A stretch of 64,000 nucleotides of DNA from Tricholoma matsutake (GCA_026075535.2 AP026544.2:4712001-4776000), one strand, 5' to 3'. Counted from the first letter of the stretch, positions 1 through 12,300 are shown. Made by a program: numbers and translations. Notes: generated by a model not told the origin, from the sequence alone.

Positions 1-574
1 TCCGATGGGGATGCTTTGACGCATGGTGACTCCATGCACCTGAACCCACTCCCACGCATGCTGTGATATGACAGCCCATTGACATGAGGTCCATGACGTT
101 GGACACTCACGATCGACATGCTGCACCGCAGCACTCCGTAACATCGGACGCCTCATGCAAGGCATGAGGCCCATCTTTTCTATTGTTCTTTCTATTTATA
201 CTTGATAACAATCTTGCATTCCAATTGGACAATAGGTATCTTCAAACCATATATAAGCTGTAGTAATACTGCCTGTATTCCTCAGCTTGACCTAATTCAA
301 ATAACGGTCTTAGACTCAACCAGAACACTCAAGCCCCTAGCTGTGATAACTCGAACTTGACAGTTGGAAAGCCTCCAACTGTGATACACAAACTGACAGT
401 CTACTCAGAAAGCCTCTGAGTACGGATAGCCATAACGACTTGAGGAAGTACCCAAGTGAAGGCCAGAAGCCTGATACACTAGGAAAACCTCCTAGTGCGA
501 TACTGATATAGTTGGAAAGCCTCCAACTGTGACATATGAAGCCAAGGCTGAGTTAAAGACCTATAGTCTTAACA
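1..574 (+). repeat. 5' LTR of element 1 (left end missing)
   Basis: This matches 6619-7203 almost base for base and ends in the same TCTTAACA. An 11-bp segment present in the 3' LTR is missing here. No obvious tRNA-type primer binding site (TGG start) follows directly after 574. Confidence 0.9.
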
Positions 575-858
575 AAAGGTCAAGCTGATCTACGAAGTCC
601 ACCTACCTAGGTGCAGACACAACATCTTTCAGACAAAGCCCAGATAGACCTCCAACCGGAGCATCATCATCAGGAAGAACCCCGTGGTATAGATACCAGG
701 GTCGACTAGTACGATACTCGGAACCAGCACAAAAGTGGTTCTCAAGGAGAACCAGTGACAAAGAACCCCGATACCTCAATGAAGAGGATTTTAGATCCTT
801 CGATAAAGAAGAAACCCCAGAACGAGATCCATTCTCCCTATCCAACGACAATGCCAAC

Positions 859-1708
859 ATGTCTACCGAACCCACCACATTGACCAAAGAGATCAGAATA
901 CGAACCCCCTCCGACTTCACAGGGGACCAAACTAGAACTGCGAAGTTCTTACAAGAAGTGAAACTCTATTTGAGAGTGAACCATGGAATCTACGACACCG
1001 ACAAGAAGAAGATCATCTTCACGTTGTCCTTCATGAATGGAGGAACCGCTGCACCCTGGGCACAGACTTGGGCAGAGAAGGAAGACCTAGGAACATGGTC
1101 GACCTTCGAAGTGGTGCTCAAAACAGCGTTCACACCGATTGACAAAGCTGGCAGAGCCAGGACAGACATGAAAACATTGAAGCAGGGACAGGACCTGGAG
1201 GACTACATAGTGCAGTTCCAAATCCTGCGAGAGAAGGCAGGAATCAACGACGACACCGCCCTCATTGAGCTCTTCATGGATGGGCTGAACCCAAGACTCC
1301 TTGAGAGAGTCTTTAACATGGAAACAATCCCCACCATGTTAGAAGGGATGATCAATGCCGCCTCCAAGTATGACGGACAATGGAGAAGAGCAAGGGCCAT
1401 AGCTGGGAAGGCACAAGAGGCCTTAGCAAGGAAGCTGCCCAACTCCAAATTGAAGGAAGGTCCACTCGAGATTAACCGACTCTCCAATCAAGAGAGGATC
1501 GAGCATATGAAGAAGGGATTATGCTTTGTGTGCCACCAATCAGGACAGAGCAACCGAACATAAGAAAGGGGAGACAAGGGCCAAAAATCGGTCATTCCCG
1601 AAGAAGAAAGGCAAAGAAGCCTACTCGAAGATCCAGGCGATCATGAAAGAACTCGATGAAGAAGGAAAGGAGAAAGCTCTCACCTTAATAGGGGACGAGG
1701 GTTTTTAA
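859..1708 (+). pseudogene. gag of element 1
   Basis: The first frame (859-1561) encodes a Retrotrans_gag-like capsid region of about 234 residues rich in charged helices. At its end a CCHC knuckle begins (CFVCHQSGQ) but is broken by a frameshift near 1555, so the His and last Cys are lost. The basic tail continues in another frame (1526-1708). The family role is the structural shell of the retrotransposon particle in the cytoplasm. The start ATG at 859 follows the 285-nt leader after the LTR and is the first good start of the capsid frame. Confidence 0.8.
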
Positions 1709-1725
1709 AGAGGTGGCCTGCCTCG

Positions 1726-2880
1726 ATGCCAGGTACCACCAAACTCTCTGTCTGCTCTGTACTACTAGCTACTTTGAAGAATCAATCTATGCATTTAGAT
1801 GTCAAAGTGCTAGGAGCAGGCAAAGGGAAAGCCATCGAAACCGAAGCCCTACTCGACTCAGGAGCAGGAGGAATATTCATGAGCCACGAATTCACAAAAA
1901 GCGGTGGATTCGAGTTACACCCCCTGGAGAGGACAATCAGGGTCAATAACGTGGATGGAACCCTGAACAAGAAAGGAGAGATTTCCCACTATGCCAAAGG
2001 ATTCCTGATGATCAATGGGAGATCGTTCCCGACAACATTCCTCATTGCAGGATGAGGGAAAGAATCAATCATCCTGGGTCTGCCATGGCTCAGAAGAATC
2101 AATCCAGTAATCGACTGGAGAATTGGAACCTTCCAATTCCAAACAACCAACAGAACCCACTCAGAATTCTCATTTGGGAAAGGGAAAACCCTCATCGGGA
2201 GGGTACGAACAGAGAAACCTGATGACGAACATCTGGCTTGGCACCAGAGAACGGTCAAAGAAGAAGGGAGGCCCTTCAAAGAAATGACAAGAGAGGAGAA
2301 ACGGGCATGGGCCCAAAGGATGGTCGCCCAAGCAAAAGAAGAAGAGCAACTTACATGGTGCCGTGCAGCCACTAAAGAACTAGAGAAGCTCACCCTCAAA
2401 AAGAAATTGGCAAGTGAGGAACAACTAGCACAATGCCAAAGAATTGCCACTAAAGCAAAAGAGATGGGAGAGGCACTCCAAACTAAATGGGAAAGGGGCA
2501 AGACACCCACCAAAACAAGGAGAGCGACAATCGAAGAAGTGGAGGATGAAGAGATTGCAGTCACGACTCTTCAAGATGCAGAGCCCATTGGGCCACAAGA
2601 CAAAGAAGACACTGGGAAGGAAAACCCAGGAACTGGCTAAAACACCATTGACAGAGGAGTACGATGAACCAAGATATGGGTACTCCCAATCGACGAAGAC
2701 AATCTCTCAGATCATAAAGGCAAAGGGATCACCACGATATGCTTACGGACAAAATATCTGGATCAGGGCAAAAACATCGGTCTCACAACACCTGACACAC
2801 AAGAAGGAAGGAGACCCCGAACAAAAAGACCCTCGACGAACTACTCCCCGAACAGTACAGGGAATACCGATGGATATTTG
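1726..2880 (+). pseudogene. aspartic protease and linker of element 1
   Basis: The frame 1726-2055 contains LLDSGAGG, the DSGA catalytic motif of retropepsins, which cleave the Gag-Pol polyprotein. A TGA at 2053 interrupts it just before the conserved ILGLPWL segment, which continues in the same frame after the stop. A Lys/Glu-rich helical linker follows (2284-2640), then a frameshift near 2630 into the frame that reaches the RT. A CGA (Arg) codon fits at the TGA. Confidence 0.75.
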
Positions 2881-4604
2881 AAAAGGAAGCATCAGAGATA
2901 TTCCCAGAATCAAGACCCTGGGATCATGTGATCGAACTGAAAATGGACTTTATGGTGAAAGATTGCAGGGTTTACCTGTTGTCACTGGCAGAACAAAAGA
3001 AACTCAACAAGTTTCTCGATGAAAGCCTACAGAAAGGATACATTTGACCATCGAAATCGCCCATGGCATCGCCATTCTTCTTTGTTGCAAAGAAGGACTC
3101 AGATGCGCTACGGCCCTGCCAAGATTACAGGTACTTGAATAATGGAACAATCAAGAACACCTACCCGCTGCCGCTGGTAGGAGACCTGTCGGACAAACTA
3201 AGAGGGGCGAAATGGTTTACGAAATTGGACATCCGATGGGGATATCACAACATCAGAATCAAGGACGGAGATCAATGGAAAGCAGCCTTCAAGATGAACC
3301 GAGGGCTGTTTGAACCAACAGTGATGTTCTTCGGATTATGCAACTCACCGGCAACCTTCCAGGCAATGATGAACGAGATATTCCATGACATGATCGGAGA
3401 AGGATGGCTCGTGATTTATATGGACAACATCCTGATATTCTCCAAGGATCAGAATGAACACCAGGAAATGACAAAGAGAGTACTGCAAAGACTGGCAGAA
3501 AACAACTTATACAAGAAATGCAAGTTTGACGTCCACGAAGTGGAATTCTTGGGTCTAATCATCTGACCCAATGAAATTGCCATGGACAACATGAAACTGG
3601 CAGGTATACAGGATTGGCCCACCCCAACGAACGTAAAGGCAGTCAGATCCTTCCTGGGATTTGGGAATTTCTCCAGGAAATTCATTGGACATTTCGTGGA
3701 GACAAGCAGACCGCTTAATGAACTGACAAAGAAGGACAAGACGTTCAACTGGACAACGGAATGCAAACAAGCCTTTCAAATGCTGAAAAGGAAATTCGCA
3801 GAAGCACCGGTACTGCTGATGCCAGACCTAACAAAGCCATTCACAATTGAGTCAGACACCTCAAAACACGCTACAGGAGGAGTGCTGAGACAAAGGGACA
3901 CAAATGGGGACTGGCACCCATGCGGATACATATCGCATGCGCTAACACCAACAGAACAGAACTATGAGATTTATGACAGGGAGCTACTAGCAATAATACA
4001 ATTGCTAGAGACCTGGAGACACTACCTAGTGGGTTCAGGACACCCGGTGGTAATCCTGTCAGACCACAAGAACTTGACGTACTTCCGAACGGCACAGAAA
4101 TTGAACAGACGACAGGCAAGATGGAGCCTATTCCTATCAGAATTCGACTTGCAAATCGTCCATGTGCCTGGATCACAGATGGTGCAGAGCGATGCATTAT
4201 CATGGAGAGCGGATCACATACCAGAAGAAGACAATGACAATGAAGACATCACAATGCTGCCAGAAACAGTATTCGTGAAATTTGTTGACACCGAAATGCA
4301 TGACTTGCTCGCAGGGAGCATCATGAAAGATGACCTGGTGAAAAGTGCAATCGAGGCGCTAAAGACCAAAGGAACACCGCCGATAAAGTCAGCATTGGAA
4401 GACTGGAAGATAGAAGACGGCCTTCTATTCTTCCGAGACAGGTGCTATGTCCCAGACAATGGAGATCTACAAAAGAAGCTGGTGCAAAAGTACCACGAAG
4501 GAGTGACCAGTGGACACCCAGGACAATGGCAAACAACCGAAATGATCAGGAGAGACTACTGGTGGCCAGGGATGATGACATACATCAAGAACTATGTTGC
4601 TTGA
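2881..4604 (+). pseudogene. reverse transcriptase and RNase H of element 1
   Basis: The RT domain runs from about 2900 to 3570. It shows the [14 protein letters not shown] block, [15 protein letters not shown], and the catalytic box as YMDNIL at about 3418, where the usual YxDD has its second Asp replaced by Asn (GAC to AAC, a G-to-A change). RNase H follows with the ESDTSKHATGGVL block at about 3850 and the YDRELLAI block at about 3970. The integrase H2C2 zinc region begins at about 4490 (HEGVTSGHPG, WWPGMM). In-frame TGA codons lie at 3045, 3564 and 4602. The lost catalytic Asp alone would inactivate the polymerase. Confidence 0.85.
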
Positions 4605-5722
4605 TGTGCAATATGCCAGCAGATGAAGGTCAACACCCACCCGACGACACCCCCACTGCAACCAATCAAATCTGAAGCAACGAGACCATTTGCAATGGTG
4701 ATGACAGATTTTATAACCAACTTGCCGGAGTCCGACAGTTATGATGCACTCATGGTCATGGTAGACCATGGGCTTACAAAGGGGGTAATTTTTATCCCTT
4801 GCAGGAAAACTGTAGATGCATTGGGAGCAGCCACCCTCTACCTAGACAATGTCTACAAATGATTCGGCCTCCCAGACAAGATCATCTCCAACAGAGATCC
4901 CAGATTTGCCTCACAGCTTTTCCAGGAGCTAGGAAGACTGCTCGGAATCAAGCTGGCAATGAGCACGGCGTACCACCCCCAGACCAACGGGGAGACAGAA
5001 CGGGTGAACCAAGAAGTGGAAGTATACTTACGAATCTTCTGCTTGAACAACCAGGAGAATTGGAAACACCTCCTCCCGACCGCGGAGTTCACGCACAACC
5101 AGAGAACCCACTCCGTACAGAAGAACTCTCTGTTCTACCTCATGATGGGCTACGAGCCCAAGGCGATCCCCCTCCCATACTTGAAAACGAACATACCGGC
5201 TATCAAGAAGTGAATTGTCGCACTGCAACGAGCCTGAGACGAAGTGAAGGCAACTCACAAGTTAGCCAGACAGATGATGGCAGAAAGGACGACAAGACAC
5301 TTCACCCTGTTCAAAGAAGGAGACAGAGTGTGGCTAGAAGCAAAGAACCTCAAGATGATGCATGCAACGAGGAAGCTCGCACCAAAGAGAGAAGGACCAT
5401 TCACCATTGACAAGGTCCTGAGCCCACTCTCCTACTGACTGAAGTTACCAGAACAGTGGAAAATACACCCGGTATTCCACGCGGCACTCCTTTCCCCATA
5501 TAAAGAAACCAAGACACATGGACCGAACTTCCCAGAACCACCGCCCAATCTGATAGAAGGCAAATCGTAGTATGAAGTGGAAGCGATCATCAGACATAAG
5601 AAGAAAGGAAGGACCATGCACTTCTTAGTGAAGTGGGTTGGATACCTGACCTCGGAGAACTCATGGGAACCCAAGGGAAACCTGACTAATGCCAAGAAAA
5701 TCCTAGGGGCATATAAACAGTG
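4605..5722 (+). pseudogene. integrase core and chromodomain of element 1
   Basis: The integrase catalytic core carries MVMTDFITNLP (first Asp) and STAYHPQTNGETERVNQE (the Glu motif). A C-terminal region with the IHPVFHAALLSPY block follows, then a chromodomain at about 5570-5710 ([18 protein letters not shown]). Chromodomains of this group bind histone methyl marks and can steer insertion into heterochromatin. Stops interrupt the frame at 4860, 5211, 5235, 5436 (all TGA) and 5568 (TAG). Arg CGA fits each TGA. Confidence 0.85.
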
Positions 5723-5769
5723 ATGACAGCTGTAGAACCCCCAAAAAACCAGAAAATCCCCACCTAACC

Positions 5770-6492
5770 ATGGCAGAACAGACACCTATAATACCCCCCA
5801 AACAACGATTCACCAAACAATTCTTATGAAACCCAGCCAATGCTGAAACCCTCCGCACCCACCTTGCCCATGACCCCTCGAAATACCACCTTGCAAGAAT
5901 GTGTTTCTACTACCGAAGCACGATTGATTGAATGAAACGCAACCTGGAAGAAGCGATGAACAATGCTGACACCCTCAGAATTGAACAAGTGATCCAAGAC
6001 ATGGCTATGCCACAGTCAGACAGACAGAAGGCAGTTGAAAGAAACCCTCACACCCCCATAGATCAAAACTGACAACAACTGACCTCACCCTCGCCTTACA
6101 ATGGGCGGAAAAACAAAAACAAACCACGAACCGCCTCTGGAAATGCCTCCCCCTCTACAAGCAACCAGATGACCCAACCTTTAGAAATCATCGACCTCAC
6201 AACACCCGAACCCGAACCACGGTCGACCCAGCCACCTTGGTCCCCTCCCCACATGAGGAACGCCAGATGCTTCATTTGCCACCAGATCCACTTCAGCCTG
6301 ATCTGCCAAAGACATATCTGCAAGCACTGCAAGCAACGAGGCCCTGGACATTACAGCCCTGACTGCCCAATGAGGCAGCAGAAGGAACGAGAGGAAGAGC
6401 AGAGGCGATGGGATTTCCTTGAATCGGGGTACAATAATTTTGACAACAATGTGATGGGGAATATGACTGGAGAACCATGTGGGAGAACCTAG
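5770..6492 (+). pseudogene. extra ORF downstream of pol in element 1, Cys/His-rich
   Basis: A frame of about 240 codons lies between the chromodomain and the 3' LTR, where most chromoviruses have no gene. It opens at the ATG at 5770 and is continuous except for three TGA codons (5827, 5929, 6070), each of which could be a former CGA. The C-terminal half, open from 6169, has a Cys/His cluster at about 6268-6370: CFICHQ, then CKHCKQRGPGHYSPDCP, a CX2CX6HX4C variant of the zinc knuckle. It may be a second nucleic-acid-binding protein, but I do not recognise a family. It could also be captured sequence. Confidence 0.55.
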
Positions 6493-6532
6493 GGGAAAGC
6501 AGATAGTAATTCAAAGTCAGTGACTTCGAAGA

Positions 6533-6546
6533 TAGAAGGGAGGTGA
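6533..6546 (+). promoter_or_regulatory. polypurine tract of element 1
   Basis: A purine run (GAAGGGAGGTGA) directly precedes the TGTTACG start of the 3' LTR. This is the expected plus-strand primer site for reverse transcription. Confidence 0.75.
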
Positions 6547-7203
6547 TGTTACGATTTGTTATCTGGACCCGCAAGACTGGGCACTTCATTTTTCCTTTCT
6601 GACACGACATGACTCACTTCCGATGGGGACGCTTTGACGCATGGTGACTCCATGCACCTGAACCCACTCCCACACATGCTGTGATACAACAGCCCATTGA
6701 CATGAGGTCCATGACATTGGACACTCACAATCGACATGCTGCGCCGCAGCACTCCGTAACATCGGACGCCTCATGCAAGGCATGAGGCCTGTCTTTTCTA
6801 TTGTTCTTTCTATTTATACTTGATAACAATCTTGCATTCCAATTGGACAATAGGTATCTTCGAACTGTATATAAGCTGTAGTAATACTGCCTGTATTCCT
6901 CAGCTTGACCTAATTCAAATAACGGTCTTAGACTCAACCAGAACACTCGACAGCTTAGGAAGCCCCTAGCTGTGATAACTCGAACTTGACAATTGGAAAG
7001 CCTCCAACTGTGATACACGAACCAACGGTCTACTCAGAAAGCCTCTGAGTACGGATAGCTGTAACGACTTGAGGAAGTACCCAAGTGAAGGCCAGAAGCC
7101 CGATACACTAGGAAAACCTCCTAGTGCAATACCGATATAGTTGGAAAGCCTCCAACTGTGACATACGAAGCCAAGGCTGAGTTAAAGACCTATAGTCTTA
7201 ACA
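6547..7203 (+). repeat. 3' LTR of element 1 (657 bp)
   Basis: It starts TGTTA and ends TAACA, an inverted pair typical of LTR ends. It matches the partial 5' LTR. It carries several short inverted motifs around GGAAAGCCTCC / CTAGGAAAACCTCCTAG. Directly after 7203 a Helitron frame begins on the other strand. Confidence 0.93.
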
Positions 7204-9300
7204 CTTCTTGCTAGTGATAGACCCTTTTACTTTTCCACTAACATGGTCTAGGTCCCTTATTATTTGAAAGCACATTTTCTCATCATCTGTGGAGGCCTTG
7301 ACTGTTTCACCTTCAGACATATGTTTTGCGATATATGCCAGTACTTCTTGATTAACATTTAACAGCCTTTCAGCAATACCCTTAAATTTTGCTCTCTCTG
7401 CAAGCAAAAATGCACCTGTTGTTGAGGCTTTTATCTGTTCATGACTGAAAGAAACAAAAGGAAAGGTGATATCTCATTGGAACCATTTATCATAATACAT
7501 AAGTAAAAACTCTTTGCGGGCCTTTTCAGACAATGTGCCATTGCCAATACCACCAAGTCCATAAGGGAATAACCAAGGAAAAATTTGGGGGTATAGGTTT
7601 GGATTGTTGTATATTGATTGAGTTTCAGCAGCATGAGACACAGACAATGCTGCACCCTTGTTGTTCCAATGTTTTAGTGCAATACCCTTTAATGCAGCCA
7701 CAGTCTTTGTTGCCAACTGTTCACCTGTCACTCCATGCACTACAAAAGGGCATGGTCCATCTTCCACTCCATCATCAGTTGTTGAATCAAAAAGGCTTGT
7801 TCCCTCTTCAACTTTGTTGGTGAGAGAAAATTGGTATTCTACAGTTACTGGATGGACATCCTCAGGATACCTTTCAAGCTCCTCATATAAAATGTTCAGA
7901 TCAGCATAGTCTTGGTGGTTGAGTTTCAGCCATTCAAGGGCATGGGCTACTGCTTTCTGGTGCACCAATAAAGGGGTACATTTGAACTTATCTGCTGTAG
8001 GTTTGCAAGGTCCTGTGAATAAAATTGCAAGGGTTTCATACAAGTCCTCTATAGGGGGAGGGAGTGAGTGATACAATTTTGCAATTGGAGACTCGAATGC
8101 AATAGCATGGGCAACCATTTTCCTCATGCCTGATGAGGCTACACAAATAAAACAGCCATTTACATGTATGCATTGGATGAGGACTTTCTCTATATATCTG
8201 AGGCTAGACAACTCTTCAGGCACCTCACCCAACCATAATCCTTTTGCAAGTGCATTCCGTGGTATTCTACCTGTCCATAAATGCTTGTGACAAGTGTCAC
8301 AAATTTGGTCGCAGTTGTATGCAAGAACAGGTCCTTTTAAATCTTGAACTGGTTGCTTTCTATTTTGCTGTTCCATTCTGGTTATGCCTTCTGCTTCAAG
8401 AGCATGCAGTTGGTTTTTCATTGCTTTTAAGCTTGACAGTTTTTTGCTAGGTGTCAAACAGCCACACATCGCACACCCTGCTTCTTGCAAAGCAGCAGGT
8501 GATGCTTCAGTGCAGAAATCATTAATCACTGTATGACTAAGTAAGTCATTCAATGGAGGAGGAGGGAAGTTACAATGATCTTCTTCATCAGAATCTGTGC
8601 CTAACAACCCCATTGTCGGTTTGGAAAGCAGAGTCAAATTTCTTTTTGTCTGACGACATTTCCAATCTTTGGCTTTGGCAGTTAGAACTGGTGTGAACAC
8701 TGAGGTGTACAGGTTGCAGGCCACACAGTCATGGTATTCAAAGTAAGAAGGTAGTTGGGCTTTTTTTACATGGCCACCAATACAAATGTTATGTGCTTTT
8801 GCAATCTGTCAGACCATTAAGCCTGCTAGATCAGGGACCAGATGGACCAAAGGCATTTTGACATGAATAAAACCTTTATGCACAGGGTACAAGCTTAAAC
8901 CAGTACTGTCTACATGGTTGACAAACTTGAAAGCTGTGTCAGTGCAGTTATCATCTACACCTTCAGCTGACAGGTAGTGTGTAATAAGCTCAGCAGGAAA
9001 AATGTGGGTGTGTCCCCCTTCTATTTGGTTCATGTTAAAATTTAAGGGACTCTGCTGTGGTGTGGTGTTCTGTGAAGATGGTGTAGCGAGGTTGCATGGC
9101 TTCTGACCACTGATAAGCAAAAGTAAGATTATTTTCTTCCCTGCAACCAAGCTCATAGCTTTCCGACAAAGTAGACTATGTTTAAGACCCTGTGGCAACA
9201 CCCACAGCAGCTTTTGAATCAGGGAAGTCATATCAGATACAATGAACAGCCAGGGAAGTAAATTATCACCTGCCTGACCATCACAGTACAAAGCATGCAC
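7204..9300 (-). pseudogene. Helitron replication-helicase protein, N-terminal part
   Basis: The best-preserved part runs from about 8805 down to 7204 on the minus strand. It shows the Cys-rich block CDQICDTCHKHL followed by the DUF6570-like segment IPRNALAKGLWLGEVPEEL, then the start of the Helitron-helicase-like (Rep) region with FPWLFPYGLGGIGNG and LLAERAKFKGIAERL. Helitrons move by rolling-circle replication using a Rep-helicase protein. The Rep catalytic HUH motif and the helicase are not in the window: the frame is cut by element 1 at 7203. TGA stops at 7474 and 8809 both fit former CGA codons. The segment 8809-9300 is less certain. No Helitron terminus was found. Confidence 0.8.
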
Positions 9301-10430
9301 TTGTTAGAAGCATCACACAGAAACCTGGAAACATTTTGACTTTGAATACTGTGGATATGGTTAATTTGCACAACAAAGTCATGTCTTAGTAACATGAACC
9401 TTTGCAAGTGCACAGCTGTGAGTTGGATTCATCTGTGTGTTCTGTTTCAACAAACACAGTTTACATATAAGAGCCAGGTGTATAGTCCCCAGTGGGCTTT
9501 AATCAGCCTGTCAAATAAGGGGCTGTGTGCAGACGTGCGCAACAAAAAGCAGGTGTGGAAATACATTGAACAGACAATGGAAACAGTATAAGTCCACAAG
9601 GTTGTGGACCATAGATTGACAGGGTTGTTATGGACTAAGTCCACAGAACATATGTTATGGATAAATTCCACAAGTGAACCATCATTGGTGAAACAATGGT
9701 GTTTTGGGTGTTGCTTTGTGGTACATGGTGATAGAACATAGGGGTCCCAATCCACTGGACAAAAATCATTCAAGCCAAGGCAGGTAATACTCTAAAACAT
9801 GTCAGTTAGATAAGAAGTATGGAGTGACTGTGATGAGCTGCATACCAGTGAAGGTTCACCATCAACAGTAAAGCAGCCCATGGAGGAAATGTTTCCAGAG
9901 TGAGTAGGCTCCACCTTCCAACTTTCTTGCTTGGATAAGAGAGAACTGCAGAGCCTGGAGTGCCAGTCAGTAAGTTGAAGGGGCCCAAGTGCACCAGGTA
10001 CAAATTGGACATACTCTGCAGGTTCACAGTATGTTCCAAAAGCTGTGTTCCAAGTGAACAATAATAAAAACCAAAACAGGGTTGGAAAGAGCAGATTGTA
10101 AAACCAGAAAGCCATAGTCAACAATTGTTTGGTGAATTGTGTACATTGTTGTTTGAGCATGACAATGTTTGGCCCCTTTACTTTTTTTTTCTTTGAGACA
10201 AGGCCCAAACTTAGCCCCACCAGACTTAATTGAGATTTAGAATGAGATCAGTTCTTTTTTAATATTCAGTGGTAAATGGTTGTACTTCAAAACAACCATT
10301 ATATATGCTACAGACAGGCATAGGTAGATCAGATTTTGACAGACTCAGTGTAAGAGGCAGAGGCATAGGAGTTCAAAGCCGTTGATAGGTCCACCTTGTT
10401 GTTCAAGCTCGGAAAACACATCTACAATTG
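9301..10430. other. decayed DNA without a supported gene
   Basis: Minus-strand open frames of up to 142 codons are present (9447-9773, 9792-10220) but show no family signature. The region may be the rest of the Helitron or captured sequence. Nothing else is recognised. Confidence 0.4.
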
Positions 10431-10620
10431 TTGTCAAAGCTCTACAAACCCATATGAACCCCTCCAAAGCTCTACAAACCCCTCCAAAGCTCTACAAACC
10501 CCTCCAAAGCTCTACAAACCCCTCCAAAGCTCTACAAACCCCTCCAAAGCTCTACAAACCCCTCCAAAGCTCTACAAACCCCTCCAAAGCTCTACAAACC
10601 TCTATGAACCTCTACAAAGT
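10431..10620. repeat. 20-bp minisatellite
   Basis: A unit TCTACAAACCCCTCCAAAGC is repeated head to tail about seven times at 10461-10600, nearly without change, with degenerate copies on both sides. Open frames through it only read the repeat and are not genes. Confidence 0.95.
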
Positions 10621-11006
10621 CATGAGAATGCTTTGAAATTCTTCACAACACCTCAAAATTCTTTGTATGCCTTTGGCCGCCATAATACAATTCCCCTGAC
10701 CTTCATACAGCTCAGGATATACACTTGGAACATTGTCGATGGGTTCCGAACCAGTTTCGAGCAATATCGCAGCAATATCAGCCTTCAAACAAGTTCGATA
10801 TTTCCTCGACCGACTTTGAAAATCATCGAACATCAAAAATCGACATCGGACACTATATCGCTATCCGAATGGTCATCACACACATGCCAGATGTATCCCC
10901 TACCATTGTCAAACAATATCGCACCAATTTCAGGCCACAAACAAAGTCCGAAGAAACCTCGAAAATCTTTGAAAAACATCAAACCTCGAAAAACATCTTT
11001 GGACAC
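10621..11006. other. degenerate repeat tract rich in TCGAAAATC-like words
   Basis: Short words such as CCTCGAAAATC and AACATCGAACATC recur without a clear period. A similar tract lies at 12000-12130. No gene is supported. Confidence 0.4.
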
Positions 11007-11432
11007 TATAATGGCAACCTCAGCCTCTAGCAAAGGGAAATCCGAAGTTAAAATTATACTACATAGTACAGGGATTGGGGACACACATAGCAAAGGGAAA
11101 TCCAAAGAGAAAACTCTAAGGATCCCTTTGCCGATGCCCAGTATATGTGAAGATGACAAAAATCAAATAATAACCTAAAAATAGAAAAGGTGGAGATAGG
11201 CAGATCAAGGCTGCCAAATGACATCATACCAAGGGGTAGATGTTGGAAGGGGTGCTCTGCCTCTAAATATAAAACTGTCAACATGCACAAACATGATAGA
11301 AAGGGAAAATTAGTAATAAAATCCGGAAAAATCATAGAAAATGAAGAATAGAAGGAAATGAAGTGAGGAAAAATATAGAATGAATGTAAAAAATAGGAGA
11401 AACACACAGGGCACCCCCCTAGTCCCCTTACA
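11007..11432 (-). repeat. solo LTR of the element 2/3 gypsy family
   Basis: These 426 bp match the LTRs at 18277-18702 and 23898-24323 over their whole length, in the same orientation. The flanks are a perfect 5-bp target duplication (GACAC on both sides). A lone LTR with an intact duplication is the usual product of recombination between the two LTRs of a full element. Confidence 0.95.
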
Positions 11433-12300
11433 GACACAGTATTTCCTATTCAAACAATCTTCGGATGCATGCTGGACACATGGGACACTATCTCAAGTAT
11501 ATCGAACACATTTCGACCATATGTGCACGCATACAATCCGCTCAAAGCAGTTTCCGATGTTTTATTCAATTTATAACAAGGACAGTCCGCTTTTAGCTAT
11601 TCTTTCTTATTATTTCTTCATCATGTGTTATATTCACCCTTTCTAGGCTCGCTTTATTGTTCTGATATACTTATATTGTCTTTTGCCTCGAGTTTTCCAC
11701 ATGTTTGCCTCATGTTCTCTAGCCTTTTTAGGTACTTTCTTTATTTTATATAAAAAGATGTACTAGATACAAAGAAAAACAAGAAAGTCATCGTCTTCCT
11801 CCCAGATCACAGTGATTTGAGAGTTCAGTTTAGTCTTATTCAGTCTGAAGTTTGGTGTTTTATGCTAAACTTTCTCAAAATTCCTCAAAATTCCTTGAGA
11901 TTCCTTGCATTATGCTATTTTTGCTCTCGTTTCCCTTGATTTGCCTTTGTTTTGCTTCTACTACTCATCTAGTCCCCTGATCTTGTGTCTGAACATATTT
12001 GTGCACTCGAAATTCCTTGAGACATCTTTAAAAAAACCTCAAAAAATATTGCAACACCTTGAAAATCATCGCAATGTCTCGAAAATCATTGCAACTCCTC
12101 GAAAATCCTCGAAAGTCCTTGAGACACATTCTTTTAGCTTTGAACTGCTTCGACAAGCAGTTGTTTTATGACTATTTGATGGTCGGTCTGACAGGTGACA
12201 TCTAGAGGGCCTCGCATCCTTCCTCTGACTTGGGTTATACCATCTGAAGCCATTTAGTAGGTTTTGTTTGGGTTTCCAGGTTGAGTATCATCACCATCAC
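11433..12300. other. non-coding relic DNA
   Basis: No gene is supported. At 12000-12130 there is a tract of TCGAAAATC-type words like the one before the solo LTR, so the LTR may have inserted into a longer repeat that resumes here. Confidence 0.35.

Larger units (their letters stand above)
1..7203 (+). mobile_element. Ty3/gypsy chromovirus, element 1 (decayed, 5' end off window)
   Basis: A retrotransposon running 5' LTR (partial), gag, protease, reverse transcriptase, RNase H, integrase, chromodomain, an extra downstream ORF, a polypurine tract and a 3' LTR. Order PR-RT-RH-IN places it in Ty3/gypsy, and the chromodomain marks it as a chromovirus. The two LTRs match closely but the 5' copy lacks 11 bp near position 328. 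The element is inactive: gag is frameshifted in its zinc knuckle, the protease-RT linker is frameshifted near 2630, and the coding frame holds at least ten TGA stops. It is inserted in a Helitron on the opposite strand, whose reading frame resumes directly after 7203. The left target duplication lies outside the window and could not be checked. Confidence 0.93.

Noticed and set aside
603..920. Minus-strand frame in the leader of element 1
   Set aside because: No family signature and it lies over the retrotransposon leader and gag start.
10382..11178. Long open frames reading the 20-bp minisatellite and the solo LTR
   Set aside because: They only translate tandem repeats (KLYKPLQSS-type) and then an LTR; no coding signature.
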